Source: Rhizobium sp. WSM4643 (GTDB lineage: Bacteria; Pseudomonadota; Alphaproteobacteria; Rhizobiales; Rhizobiaceae). Taken from it: 64,000 nt of DNA. A model generated the notes under the pieces. The model had not been told where the DNA came from and did not search any database. It saw only the letters and a list, made by a program, of their open reading frames with translations. Below are positions 35,203 through 43,322 of the stretch, in pieces. The first letter of the stretch is position 1; the number at the start of each line of letters is the position of its first letter. The position numbers and the translations under genes were made by a program. The stretch covers positions 310,001 through 374,000 of the forward strand of contig NZ_CP104043.1 in NCBI RefSeq assembly GCF_025152745.1, given 5' to 3'.

Positions 35203-35740
35203 TCTTCCGCAACACAAACCGGTTCTGGCCGGAACGGCATACAAAAGCACCTCAGAGGCGGGCGTCCAGCTTGAAGCCTCGCCGGAGGGCCATCTCCTGC
35301 ATGTGCTCGGCGCCATCGAGCCATCCGCGCTCGCCGCGGAATTGGTGAAAGCAGGCTTTGCGAAAAGTTCGATCCGCAAGGCGGGTTTCCGGCAATGGTT
35401 CGTCGCCGGCGATGAGCCGCTCATGCCCGCCAGCCTCGATGCTCTCGCGGCAGCGCTTGCGGGAAAGGCCTTCGTCATGGACCAGAGCCACGGGCGCGTG
35501 CGCATCGGCGTTTCCGGCCGTTGTTCGCGCGCACTTCTGTCACGAGGCACAGCCGTCGATCTCGATCCTTCCGTCTTTCCGGAAGGCCATTCGGCCATGA
35601 CGATGGTCGGTCATCTCTCCGTGCAGATCGTCCGCACCGGCGATGACAGCTTCGAACTGACGGTCCTGCGCAGCTTTGCCGAAAGCCTCTGGGACGATCT
35701 CGCGCATATGGCGGCGAGCGCCGAAAAGGATGGCGTCTAA
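35195..35740 (+). CDS. mgdD: N-methylglutamate dehydrogenase subunit D (SoxG-like)
   Basis: The protein has 181 residues from ATG 35195, overlapping the mgdC stop by 8 bases; a longer upstream frame lies inside mgdC. It is the sarcosine-oxidase gamma type, with VDLDPSVFPEGHSAMTMVGHLSVQIVR and LRSFAESLWDDL. It has a folate-domain-like fold without catalytic residues and stabilises the complex. It is last in mgdABCD; the gene ends 23 bases before the convergent cpaF stop. Confidence 0.9.
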   Translation: MRDLPQHKPVLAGTAYKSTSEAGVQLEASPEGHLLHVLGAIEPSALAAELVKAGFAKSSIRKAGFRQWFVAGDEPLMPASLDALAAALAGKAFVMDQSHGRVRIGVSGRCSRALLSRGTAVDLDPSVFPEGHSAMTMVGHLSVQIVRTGDDSFELTVLRSFAESLWDDLAHMAASAEKDGV

Positions 35741-35763
35741 CAGAGGAGGGTCTGGGATCGTTA

Positions 35764-36906
35764 TTAAGCCATTTGCAGCGCGGCGGCACCGACCCATTCG
35801 GGGCGATCCGCGCCTTGCAGCTCTTCCACTGCATCGGCGGCAAAGCTCGGCACGACACCGGTCCAGAGCAGTGCGCCGTCGGGATTGGAATGACCGTCGC
35901 CCTCGAGCTTGTAGATGCTTTCGACGATATACTGGCCGTCATTGTTCAGGCCCTTGATCTCGGAGATCTCGATCACCCGACGCCGGCCGGTGCGCTTGAA
36001 GCGGGCGATCTGCACGACGACGTCGACCGCCGAGGCGATCTGGGCGCGCAGCGGCCGAAGCGGCATGTCGATATCCGACATCAGCGCCAGCGTTTCCAGC
36101 CGGTGCAGGGAGTCATAGGGTGTGTTCGCGTGCACCGTCGAAAGGCTGCCGCTGTGGCCTGAGGTCATCGCCTGGATCATATCAAGCGCCTCGCCGCCGC
36201 GGCACTCGCCGACGATGATCCGGTCGGGCCGCATGCGCAGCGACGAGCGGAACAGGTCGCGGATGCTGGCGCCGCCGCGACCGAAACGGTCGGGCTTGGT
36301 CACTTCGAGATAGACCACGTGTTCCTTGCGGATCTGCAGTTCGGACGTGTCCTCGATGACGATGACGCGCTCGTGGTCGGCAAAGGCTTCCGACAGCGCG
36401 TTCAGCATCGTCGTCTTGCCGGTGCCGGTGCCGCCGGAGATGATGACGTTCTTCTGCAGCCCGACGGCCGCCTGCAGCAGCGACAGCGATTCCTCCGTCA
36501 GGCTGCCCTGGGTGACGAGGTCGCGGATGCTGCGATGTTCTTTCAGGAAGCGGCGAATGGAGATGCAGAGCCCGGTGCGGGCGGCCGGCGGCTGGATCAT
36601 CTGCACGCGCGAACCATCCGGCAGGCGCGCCTCGATGCTCGGCTCCTCGGGGGTCAGTCGCTTGCCTGAGAATTGCGCGATGCTGCGCGCGGCCGATTCC
36701 AGATCTTCGCGACTGGCAAAACGCGTATCGGCGCGTTCGAGCTTGCCTCGCCTTTCGACGAAGATGTCGGATGTCCCGTTGATCAGGATTTCGGACACGC
36801 TCGGATCGTCGAGGAGAAAACGGATCGGCCCGAGCAGCTTGTCCAGCGCCCGGGTCAGGACCTGGAAGGTTGCCTGTTCGGCAGCGTCGTCGGAAACGGC
36901 CTTCAT
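35764..36906 (-). CDS. cpaF: CpaF-family secretion ATPase
   Basis: The protein has 380 residues from the ATG at 36906. Walker A is GGTGTGKTT near residue 160, the Asp box is VIVIEDTSEL, and Walker B/His box is RPDRIIVGECRGGEALDM and GSLSTVHANTP. It powers pilus assembly or secretion at the inner membrane. It is the second CpaF-type ATPase in this locus (the other is FHA-fused at 43323), is on the opposite strand and has only a tiny membrane peptide gene (36906-37037) in front of it, overlapping by one base (TGATG). Confidence 0.9.
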   Translation of the reverse strand: MKAVSDDAAEQATFQVLTRALDKLLGPIRFLLDDPSVSEILINGTSDIFVERRGKLERADTRFASREDLESAARSIAQFSGKRLTPEEPSIEARLPDGSRVQMIQPPAARTGLCISIRRFLKEHRSIRDLVTQGSLTEESLSLLQAAVGLQKNVIISGGTGTGKTTMLNALSEAFADHERVIVIEDTSELQIRKEHVVYLEVTKPDRFGRGGASIRDLFRSSLRMRPDRIIVGECRGGEALDMIQAMTSGHSGSLSTVHANTPYDSLHRLETLALMSDIDMPLRPLRAQIASAVDVVVQIARFKRTGRRRVIEISEIKGLNNDGQYIVESIYKLEGDGHSNPDGALLWTGVVPSFAADAVEELQGADRPEWVGAAALQMA

Positions 36907-37037
36907 CAGAGCGGCATCCCGACCAGGACCGTGCTCATGCCGAACAGTGTCGCCATCATCTGGACCGCGGTCGGAAAGAACATCATCAGTGGAATGAGGA
37001 CCAATCCAAGTATTAAGATGCTGCTCATCGTTTCCAT
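36906..37037 (-). CDS. 43-residue hydrophobic peptide ahead of cpaF
   Basis: METMSSILILGLVLIP is followed by LMMFFPTAVQMMATLFGMS and ends VLVGMPL, so nearly the whole peptide is one or two membrane segments. The ATG at 37037 has GGAG 9 bases upstream, and its stop overlaps the cpaF start (TGATG), the classic sign of coupled translation. It has no family I recognise. A pilin-like or inner-membrane adaptor peptide for the CpaF motor is plausible; the LVLIPLM stretch resembles the LIVIPLM stretch of the pilin-like protein at 37546. Confidence 0.65.
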   Translation of the reverse strand: METMSSILILGLVLIPLMMFFPTAVQMMATLFGMSTVLVGMPL

Positions 37038-37545
37038 CGTTCTCTCTCCGGATCGACTGGCGGGCGACATCCGCCATTTTCCGAAAGCTTAATCCAGATC
37101 GCCAAACAACGCCATGGCCGGGCCCCGCGGAGGCAGTCATTATGATCGCCATATGCTGTTTCTTCTATCGCTTTGAAAGAATTGACCAATTATGGAGCAG
37201 TAGACGAGGCCTCGCCAGGTTGGCAAAAACTTCGGCCACGCAGCTAAAATCTTAGCCCGTTCAAGCGGTTAGTTGAAAAAATATGACGTCAACTGCGATT
37301 GTGCCGGCGATGCCTCCAAGACAATTGGAACCCTTCGTTTCGTTTGCTTGACGGAGGGCTGGCCTTGGGCGCACTCTTGGGTCTTAATGGTGTTGTTCAA
37401 CAAACGTTGGCAGCCGGGGAAGATAAGCTGAAGCAGAAAATATCGTTGGATCGAGCAACATGCTCGTTCGGATCGATGGCGTATGCTTGGTTCATCTTCA
37501 TCAGGGCTTCGAACCGAAACAAACCTGGGAATGAGGAGTAATCAC
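37038..37545. other. divergent regulatory gap between cpaF and the pilin operon
   Basis: About 500 bases without a convincing gene. It must hold the promoters for the leftward peptide-cpaF pair and the rightward pilin operon, but I see no clear consensus. The small palindrome CGAGCA-ACA-TGCTCG lies near 37450-37466. A possible 80-residue frame at 37299 has poor codon use and no good start, so I leave it out. Confidence 0.5.
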
Positions 37546-37749
37546 ATGTTTGGTAAACTCAAGACTCTCGCAATTGCACTTCACAAGGACGAGCGTGGCG
37601 ACATGGCCCAGATCGTCCTGGCCGTCGCCCTGATCGTCATTCCGCTGATGCTGCTTCTGCTCGCATTCGGTAAGCAGATCGGCGAATGGTTCAATGAAAA
37701 GAACACGGCGCTCTCGGATGCCGAGAGAATTCCTGAGCCGGGTCAATAA
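37546..37749 (+). CDS. Flp-pilin-like small membrane protein
   Basis: The protein has 67 residues from ATG 37546 (GAGGAG 7 bases upstream). A charged leader MFGKLKTLAIALHKDERG is followed by DMAQIVLAVALIVIPLMLLLLAFG and a hydrophilic tail. The layout matches a Flp/type IVb pilin with cleavage after the Gly of DERG, but the usual Glu five residues into the mature protein (and the GATAIEY motif) is missing; Gln is nearby. It is first in a rightward operon with a prepilin peptidase. It is a divergent pilin or pseudopilin. Confidence 0.75.
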   Translation: MFGKLKTLAIALHKDERGDMAQIVLAVALIVIPLMLLLLAFGKQIGEWFNEKNTALSDAERIPEPGQ

Positions 37750-37762
37750 GCGGGTCGGGATC

Positions 37763-38326
37763 ATGGATACGACCTATGATCTGACCCTGATGCCTGCGGC
37801 GGCGGCTCTTGCCGTCGCCTGCACCATGACCGCGGCGGTGCTCGACCATCGCCACGGTCATATCCCGAACGCCGTCACCTATCCCTGCCTGCTTGCCGGG
37901 TTCATGTTGGCGGCAGTCAGCGGCGGTCTCGCAGGAACAGGGCTTGCCTTCGCAGGCCTCCTTGCAGCCGGCCTGATCTTTCTCATCGCCTTCGCAGCCG
38001 GAAGCTGCGGCGGCGGCGACGTCAAGCTGATGGCGGCGCTCGGCGCCATTCTCGGCCTCTGGCCCGCCATCGACGTCACCCTTGCATCGCTCATGGTCGG
38101 CGGCGTGATTGCCGTTTTCTCCATGGCGCGGCGTGTTCAGTGGAGCGTGCTGGCGCGAACGGTCGGACTGTTTGCGCTTCTCCTGCCCGCCGGTTTCCGC
38201 GACGCCGCTTCCGTGCTGAAGCCGCGCGAGACACATCATACCGTGCGCTTCGGCGTTGCCGCTGCTCTCGGACTTCTCTGGTGCCTTTTCATGCCTGATT
38301 TCACCCCTCTTTCACTCGTGAGGTAA
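37763..38326 (+). CDS. cpaA: CpaA/TadV-type prepilin peptidase
   Basis: The protein has 187 residues from ATG 37763 and about six membrane segments. The aspartyl protease motif of type IV prepilin peptidases is AGSCGGGDVKLMAALG near residue 80; a first Asp lies in VLDHRHGHIPNAVTY. It lacks the N-methylase domain, as CpaA/TadV enzymes do. It would cleave the pilin at 37546 and the TadE-like pseudopilins that follow. Confidence 0.85.
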   Translation: MDTTYDLTLMPAAAALAVACTMTAAVLDHRHGHIPNAVTYPCLLAGFMLAAVSGGLAGTGLAFAGLLAAGLIFLIAFAAGSCGGGDVKLMAALGAILGLWPAIDVTLASLMVGGVIAVFSMARRVQWSVLARTVGLFALLLPAGFRDAASVLKPRETHHTVRFGVAAALGLLWCLFMPDFTPLSLVR

Positions 38327-38331
38327 CGGCA

Positions 38332-39129
38332 ATGCGCGCGGAACTCGAACGCCCCATCTTCGACGGCGCCTTCTGGAGTTCGATCCTGCACTCACGGACC
38401 TTCTGGATCCCAGAGGATCACGGCGCGCTCTTCGGTACCTTTGCGATCGCCATGATGCTGCTTGCCTCGATGCTGCTGCTGCCGCGGCTTTCCGCCCGCC
38501 GGCGCCGGATATCGGAGCTGCACGGCGATACCTCCGGCAGCACGACGATGATGGATTTCGTTCTTGTGACACCGGTCTTCGTCTTCTTCATGTTCGTGGT
38601 CTTCCAGTTCACGATCCTGGCCAAGAACCACCTCTTCACCCACTATGCCGCCTATGCGGCGGCGCGCAGCGCCCGCGTCTATTTCTGCCCGCCCCTGCCG
38701 ATCACCATCCGGAGCATCATCGACGTCAAGACCTGCGATAACGATGCCGCCGCCGGCAAGGCCGATCTTGCCGCCCGCCTGGCGCTGATCCCGGCCGCAC
38801 CCTACGACCAGCTGAAATGCGTCGGCGCCTGCCAGCCGCCGGAAGAGGCGCTGAAAAGCCTTGCCGATGCCTCGGGTCTTTCGAAGAACTGGCGGGCGAT
38901 GCGCAACCAGGCCCGCTACATGTTCGATCCGCAGAACGTCACGGTGACCGTCGACCGCGCGCCGATGGCGCTCTATGCCGCCATCAACCGCTCGCCGCAT
39001 GTGCCGGTCACCGCCAAGGTGGAAGCGCGCTTCCTGCTGCTCGAATATGCCGGCTGGGTTTTTGCCCGCGGTCAGAGGAAGGACGGCCGCTACTATACGA
39101 TCTCGACGGCGGAGGTGAACCTGCTATGA
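38332..39129 (+). CDS. TadE-like pseudopilin with an extra N-terminal membrane segment
   Basis: The 265-residue protein has an N-terminal membrane segment (about 33-52), then a short Arg-rich stretch and a TadE-like segment GSTTMMDFVLVTPVFVFFMFVVFQFTIL. The extracytoplasmic domain has four to five Cys (YFCPP, TCDN, CVGAC). Two-segment TadE proteins are less common. Its stop overlaps the next start (ATGA), so it is coupled to the TadG-like gene. Confidence 0.72.
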   Translation: MRAELERPIFDGAFWSSILHSRTFWIPEDHGALFGTFAIAMMLLASMLLLPRLSARRRRISELHGDTSGSTTMMDFVLVTPVFVFFMFVVFQFTILAKNHLFTHYAAYAAARSARVYFCPPLPITIRSIIDVKTCDNDAAAGKADLAARLALIPAAPYDQLKCVGACQPPEEALKSLADASGLSKNWRAMRNQARYMFDPQNVTVTVDRAPMALYAAINRSPHVPVTAKVEARFLLLEYAGWVFARGQRKDGRYYTISTAEVNLL

Positions 39130-40769
39130 CACCGGCCCTCATCAAACGCCTGCACCGCGACGAACGCGGCTTCCTGTCGCCGATCATCCTCTATATGACG
39201 ATCGCGCTTGCCCTGATGATCGTCTGGATCCTGAATACGGGACAGATGATCTACGACAAGCAGCGCACCCAGGACACGGCCGATGCCGCCGCTCTCGTCC
39301 ATGCCGACTGGGAGGCGCGCTATCTCAACATCATGGCGATGAACAATGTTGCCTCGTCGCAGGCAACCGTTGTCATGGCGACGTCGGTCGCCTTTCAGCT
39401 GACGACGGCGGAACTTGCCCTGCGCTCGGGTGTCATTCTGGCGAAACTCGCCGAATATTCGTTCACGGAAGGCTTCGGGCCAGCGTCCCTGCTGCCTCCG
39501 CTTCCGCCAATGCCATATTGCCCCGGCTGGCAAAAAGTCCCGATCGTCGGTGGCATCATCTATGGGGCTTGCCTGGCGTTCCAGGGGTTCCGGGCGTTGG
39601 AAGCGGCCAAGGCGATCGGATATACGGTGGCGGCGCAAGTCAAATACAATCCTTTGGGCCTCATCGAGAAGTCCAGCGACATCATCGATGCGATGAACGA
39701 ACTGAACGACTACCTCGTCGAAAGCTTTCCGCAGCGCGTCAGCAACGAAGCCCTGCATCTGGTGCGCTTGAACAAGTCGGATCACGTCGTCTTTCATCCG
39801 CCGTGTGAGTCCTGCAACGACGCCGGAGAGGGCGCCGGCGGTAACCTGCCGGTCGATCGTGACGGCATCAATCCCGCCTCGGCCTATGCTGAAATGTGCC
39901 TTGCGATGGCCAACGGCACCCAGGGACAGGACCCGTTTCTGATGCGCGGCGAGTTTGCCAATCGTGGGTTCCCCAACGGCAAGGGCCCGCTAACGGCAGG
40001 CGGAGTTGATGGCAGCCATATCCGAGACTGGGTCAACCACGAAAGCGGCGTCGACGATGCGCTGGTGGAGTTCTACATCTTCTACGAAGCCTTCGGCCCG
40101 GCCTATCTCAGCAAGGTTCCGTTCAAGGCGATCGTCGAGCAATATGCCGGCGATCTGAGCTGGCTGGAGGAAGCAGCGCTCGATGTCAGCTTCTGGCTGG
40201 CGGACAAGGTCTTCGGCGTTGGCTTCGGCATCACCAACCCCTTCCAGCTACCGATCGACGTGCCGCCGCGCTATTCCGATGCCCAGACGAAGGACGAGAA
40301 CGATTTCACCCGCAAGTTCGACATGATCTGGAACCAGGTCTGCGGCCCAGCCGGTGGCGCGATTTCCGTGGCGGGTGCTCCCCTGCCCGTCATCTCCTTC
40401 CCGAAGCCTTACTGGCTGAAAGGACGCATCCCCTTCAACTTCACGCCTTTTGGAGGCGAGCAGCTCGACGACTACCAGACGCTGGCGATCGTTTCCCGCG
40501 CCCCGCGCGCCAGGCTGCAGATCCGCATCTTCAAGGACAAGACACCGTCCGCCTACGCGCTCGCGCAGAGCTGGGTCCACAATTACACGGCCTTCGATCT
40601 CTACACTCAGGACTGGCTGGCATCGCTTGCGCCCGCCACGCTTGCCGACGATATCGGTGAGGTTTCCAACACCATCAAGCAGAGCCCGGCGGCTGACAGC
40701 TTTACCGGCTTGACCCGCGTCTTCGATCGAGGAGGAGCCAATGCCTGGGCTGCCGTCAACACACACTGA
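39126..40769 (+). CDS. TadG-like pilus-associated protein
   Basis: The protein has 547 residues from ATG 39126. The N-terminal pseudopilin-type segment is RDERGFLSPIILYMTIALALMIVWILNTGQM, then DKQRTQDTADAAALVHADWEAR, the start seen in TadG proteins. The large extracytoplasmic part holds a CESC-type Cys pair. It is probably a minor pilin-like subunit or a periplasmic organiser. It overlaps the next gene by 29 bases. Confidence 0.72.
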   Translation: MTPALIKRLHRDERGFLSPIILYMTIALALMIVWILNTGQMIYDKQRTQDTADAAALVHADWEARYLNIMAMNNVASSQATVVMATSVAFQLTTAELALRSGVILAKLAEYSFTEGFGPASLLPPLPPMPYCPGWQKVPIVGGIIYGACLAFQGFRALEAAKAIGYTVAAQVKYNPLGLIEKSSDIIDAMNELNDYLVESFPQRVSNEALHLVRLNKSDHVVFHPPCESCNDAGEGAGGNLPVDRDGINPASAYAEMCLAMANGTQGQDPFLMRGEFANRGFPNGKGPLTAGGVDGSHIRDWVNHESGVDDALVEFYIFYEAFGPAYLSKVPFKAIVEQYAGDLSWLEEAALDVSFWLADKVFGVGFGITNPFQLPIDVPPRYSDAQTKDENDFTRKFDMIWNQVCGPAGGAISVAGAPLPVISFPKPYWLKGRIPFNFTPFGGEQLDDYQTLAIVSRAPRARLQIRIFKDKTPSAYALAQSWVHNYTAFDLYTQDWLASLAPATLADDIGEVSNTIKQSPAADSFTGLTRVFDRGGANAWAAVNTH

Positions 40770-41421
40770 GCCTATGGGCGGTCCTGCTGGCCGCGGGCTG
40801 CTGATGCGGCTGCACCGCGACAGGCGCGGTCTGGCCTCGATCGAATTTGTGCTCGCCGCGCCTGTTATCTTGCTGATCGTGATTTTCGTCATCCACGCGA
40901 ACAAGATTTCCACCAAGAAGGTCGGAACCATGCTTGCGATGCGCAACGCCGCCTTCGCCGAGGCAAATGGGCTGGACTGCACGTCGGATTTCTCGAATGT
41001 CGTCCCGATCCCGGCTCTGCCGGCAGTGCCCGGGGGCGACGCCATCAACTGCTCGCGCACACCATCGCATGAAGGCGATGGCGACCCGCAGCGCACCTTT
41101 GTCTGGGACGATGTTCAAAATACCTTGAAGAGCGACGGCCGCGACTTCGGCGACATGGTCGGTGACCTCGCCAATGAGAAGCCGCAACTGGTCACCGCGA
41201 CAGCCGACCGCGTCTACAAGTTCAGGGATTCCGACGATCTCGATACGATCAGGAGCCTCCGCTGGAAGGATGCGTTCACGGTGGACGATTCGACGCTGTT
41301 TGCCTCGCACAACAATGACACCACGAGCCACGGCTACGATCCGACGCTCCGCCGCGAAATCCGCGATGTCGCCGACGATTCCGGCGATCTGTTCGACGGC
41401 GTCTTTCCGGGAGCGAAATAA
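40741..41421 (+). CDS. TadE-family pseudopilin
   Basis: The 226-residue protein starts at ATG 40741 with GGAGGAG 4 bases upstream. MRLHRDRRGLASIEFVLAAPVILLIVIFVIHANK is a good TadE motif: a basic leader, Gly, Glu five residues in, then one membrane segment. This copy keeps the Glu that the first pilin-like protein lacks. It is a likely substrate of the CpaA peptidase. Confidence 0.82.
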   Translation: MPGLPSTHTEPMGGPAGRGLLMRLHRDRRGLASIEFVLAAPVILLIVIFVIHANKISTKKVGTMLAMRNAAFAEANGLDCTSDFSNVVPIPALPAVPGGDAINCSRTPSHEGDGDPQRTFVWDDVQNTLKSDGRDFGDMVGDLANEKPQLVTATADRVYKFRDSDDLDTIRSLRWKDAFTVDDSTLFASHNNDTTSHGYDPTLRREIRDVADDSGDLFDGVFPGAK

Positions 41422-41422
41422 G

Positions 41423-42349
41423 ATGAGACAGGGCTCGCGCATCTCCCATCATCCCCTCGGCCATCTCACCGGTTTGGCGCTCGTCATCGGGCTCGCCGCC
41501 GCCATGGCCACACCAGGCCGCGCCGAGATCTACAAGGATTTGAGGGTGACGCTGAATTCGATGCTGGCCGGAATTGTCGGCGCGCCGGAACGGGCGCCGC
41601 GCGATCTCGTCATCAACGGCCAGCCGCTTGAATTCACGCCCTATCAGAGCGATCGCAGCATTTCCGATATCACCGACGAATGGCTGCGGGTGCTGGCCGT
41701 CAATACAAGGCCCGCCATGCCGAAAAGCAATGACAGGCAAGAACTGACTGACGTCATCGCCGCCAACATGCTGATCGTCCCGAAGATGAGCCGCATCCGC
41801 GACGATCTTGCCGTGGTGGTGCGGTTCTTCGACGGCGACGGCGAGGCGGCCCTCGACTATCTCAGACGCCAGGATCCGGCCAATCCCTCGGCAAGGGCGC
41901 CGATCCCCGGCGTCTCGATCATGATCCGCCGTCCCGCCGACGCGCCGAGGACCGAGGTGCTGATGAGCCGCTTCGAGGATGTCGCGGCGACGCTGCCGGC
42001 CTTCGCGGCTGCGGCCGATGTCAGCAAGCTGCCGATGTCGCTGCGTCCGCCGGCCGGTGTCGAGGTGCTGAGCGATATCGGCGATCGCGACACGGGCCAC
42101 ACGTCGCGTACGGTCGTGTCTAAAGGCACGTTGTCGGCCACCCGCTGGTCGGATCAGCGCGCCGATCTTCTCGCCCGCGACGGCTTCACCATCGAGACGC
42201 CGCCGGCGCAGCACGGCGGGGTCACAGCACTTTATGGCCGGCGCGGCAGCGTCGAGGCCAATGTCTTGTACACCCGCAGTAAAACCGACGGCCGGACCGT
42301 CGAAGTCATCCAAATCAGGCAACCCTTCGTCGAAGGAACAACACCATGA
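41423..42349 (+). CDS. secreted hypothetical protein of the Tad-like locus
   Basis: The protein has 308 residues from ATG 41423. Residues 1-36 form a signal peptide ending at PGRAE. The mature part has no family I recognise. Its place between a pseudopilin and CpaB, where periplasmic or outer-membrane Tad parts usually lie, suggests a periplasmic component of the machine. Its stop overlaps the cpaB start by four bases. Confidence 0.65.
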   Translation: MRQGSRISHHPLGHLTGLALVIGLAAAMATPGRAEIYKDLRVTLNSMLAGIVGAPERAPRDLVINGQPLEFTPYQSDRSISDITDEWLRVLAVNTRPAMPKSNDRQELTDVIAANMLIVPKMSRIRDDLAVVVRFFDGDGEAALDYLRRQDPANPSARAPIPGVSIMIRRPADAPRTEVLMSRFEDVAATLPAFAAAADVSKLPMSLRPPAGVEVLSDIGDRDTGHTSRTVVSKGTLSATRWSDQRADLLARDGFTIETPPAQHGGVTALYGRRGSVEANVLYTRSKTDGRTVEVIQIRQPFVEGTTP

Positions 42350-43302
42350 ACTGGAAGCTCATCGCGGCCGTCATCGTCGGGCTCATCACCGGCGTTCTGC
42401 TCTACTTCTGGACCGAGAGCGTCAAGAACGAGCAGGTGGCCTATGCCTTCATGCGGCTCCAGCCCGACAGGAAGGTGACGCGAGGTCAGGCGATCACGCC
42501 CGACATGCTCGCCGAACCGGTGATGCTGCCGGAAAGCTTCGGGGCGCTCGCCAAGCTCGCGGTTCCCGCGGCCAGCGCCTATCAGGAATGGTTGAAGGAC
42601 AGGACGGCCGCCGCCGACATTCCGGCCGGCTCGGTGCTGCTCTTCCAGTATTTCGACGATAACGACGGCGGACGCCTGACGACGATGATCGCACCCGGCA
42701 AGCGGGCACTGACCCTTCCCGTCAACGCCGCCTCGGCAGTCGGCCATTTCGTCGAGCCGGGCAGCTATGTCGATATCCTCGGCACGGTCGACGAACCGGT
42801 CGAGCCCGTGGCGCCGGCCGCAGCAGCCCAGCCGGGAGCCCCTGGCCAGCCCGCTCCCGTGCCAGGTCAGCCCACCGTTCCTGGCCAGGCGCCGGCCGTA
42901 GCCGGACAGCCGCAGGCTCCAGCCCAGCCGCAGTCACCGGTCGAGCAGATGCTGAAGAACTATCTCACCCAGTATCCGGGCGCCGACGAGAACGATGTCA
43001 ACGCTTACCGCAAACAGGCGCAGGACTATAAACTCGGCATCAGCTCGCGCACCCGCGTCGTCACCCGCACCTTCCTGCAGAATGTCAAAGTGCTGGCCGT
43101 CGGCGCGGCGACGACGGCGGAGGGTGCAGTCACCAAGGCCAACAGCACTTACAACAATGTGACCGTCGAAGTGACGCCGTCGGAAGCCGAAATGCTGATC
43201 TTTGCGATGGGCCAGTCGAACGGCAGCCTCAATCTCGTGCTGCGCAATCCGGCCGACAATACCGTCGAGGACCTGCCGAGCATCAACTGGACGCGGATGT
43301 GA
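42346..43302 (+). CDS. cpaB: CpaB/RcpC-like pilus assembly protein
   Basis: The 318-residue protein has an N-terminal membrane anchor (WKLIAAVIVGLITGVLLYFW), a SAF-like domain (VTRGQAITPDML, PAGSVLL), and TLPVNAASAVGHFVEPGSYVDILGTV, typical of CpaB. A Pro/Ala/Gln/Gly linker at about 150-195 interrupts the second domain. CpaB normally works with the outer-membrane secretin CpaC, yet no secretin gene is seen here. Confidence 0.85.
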   Translation: MNWKLIAAVIVGLITGVLLYFWTESVKNEQVAYAFMRLQPDRKVTRGQAITPDMLAEPVMLPESFGALAKLAVPAASAYQEWLKDRTAAADIPAGSVLLFQYFDDNDGGRLTTMIAPGKRALTLPVNAASAVGHFVEPGSYVDILGTVDEPVEPVAPAAAAQPGAPGQPAPVPGQPTVPGQAPAVAGQPQAPAQPQSPVEQMLKNYLTQYPGADENDVNAYRKQAQDYKLGISSRTRVVTRTFLQNVKVLAVGAATTAEGAVTKANSTYNNVTVEVTPSEAEMLIFAMGQSNGSLNLVLRNPADNTVEDLPSINWTRM

Positions 43303-43322
43303 CCGTCGCGGGGGAATGAGCC

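Noticed and set aside
30704..35740. Annotation as sarcosine oxidase SoxBDAG
   Set aside because: It cannot be excluded from sequence, but no glycine-betaine or dimethylglycine demethylase genes are nearby while the N-methylglutamate synthase genes are.
37299..37541. 80-codon plus-strand frame before the pilin gene
   Set aside because: The frame has poor codon use and no ribosome site. The region is better explained as the shared promoter gap.
41276..42322. 348-codon minus-strand frame
   Set aside because: It is antisense to the tightly overlapping Tad-like operon and has no recognisable domain.
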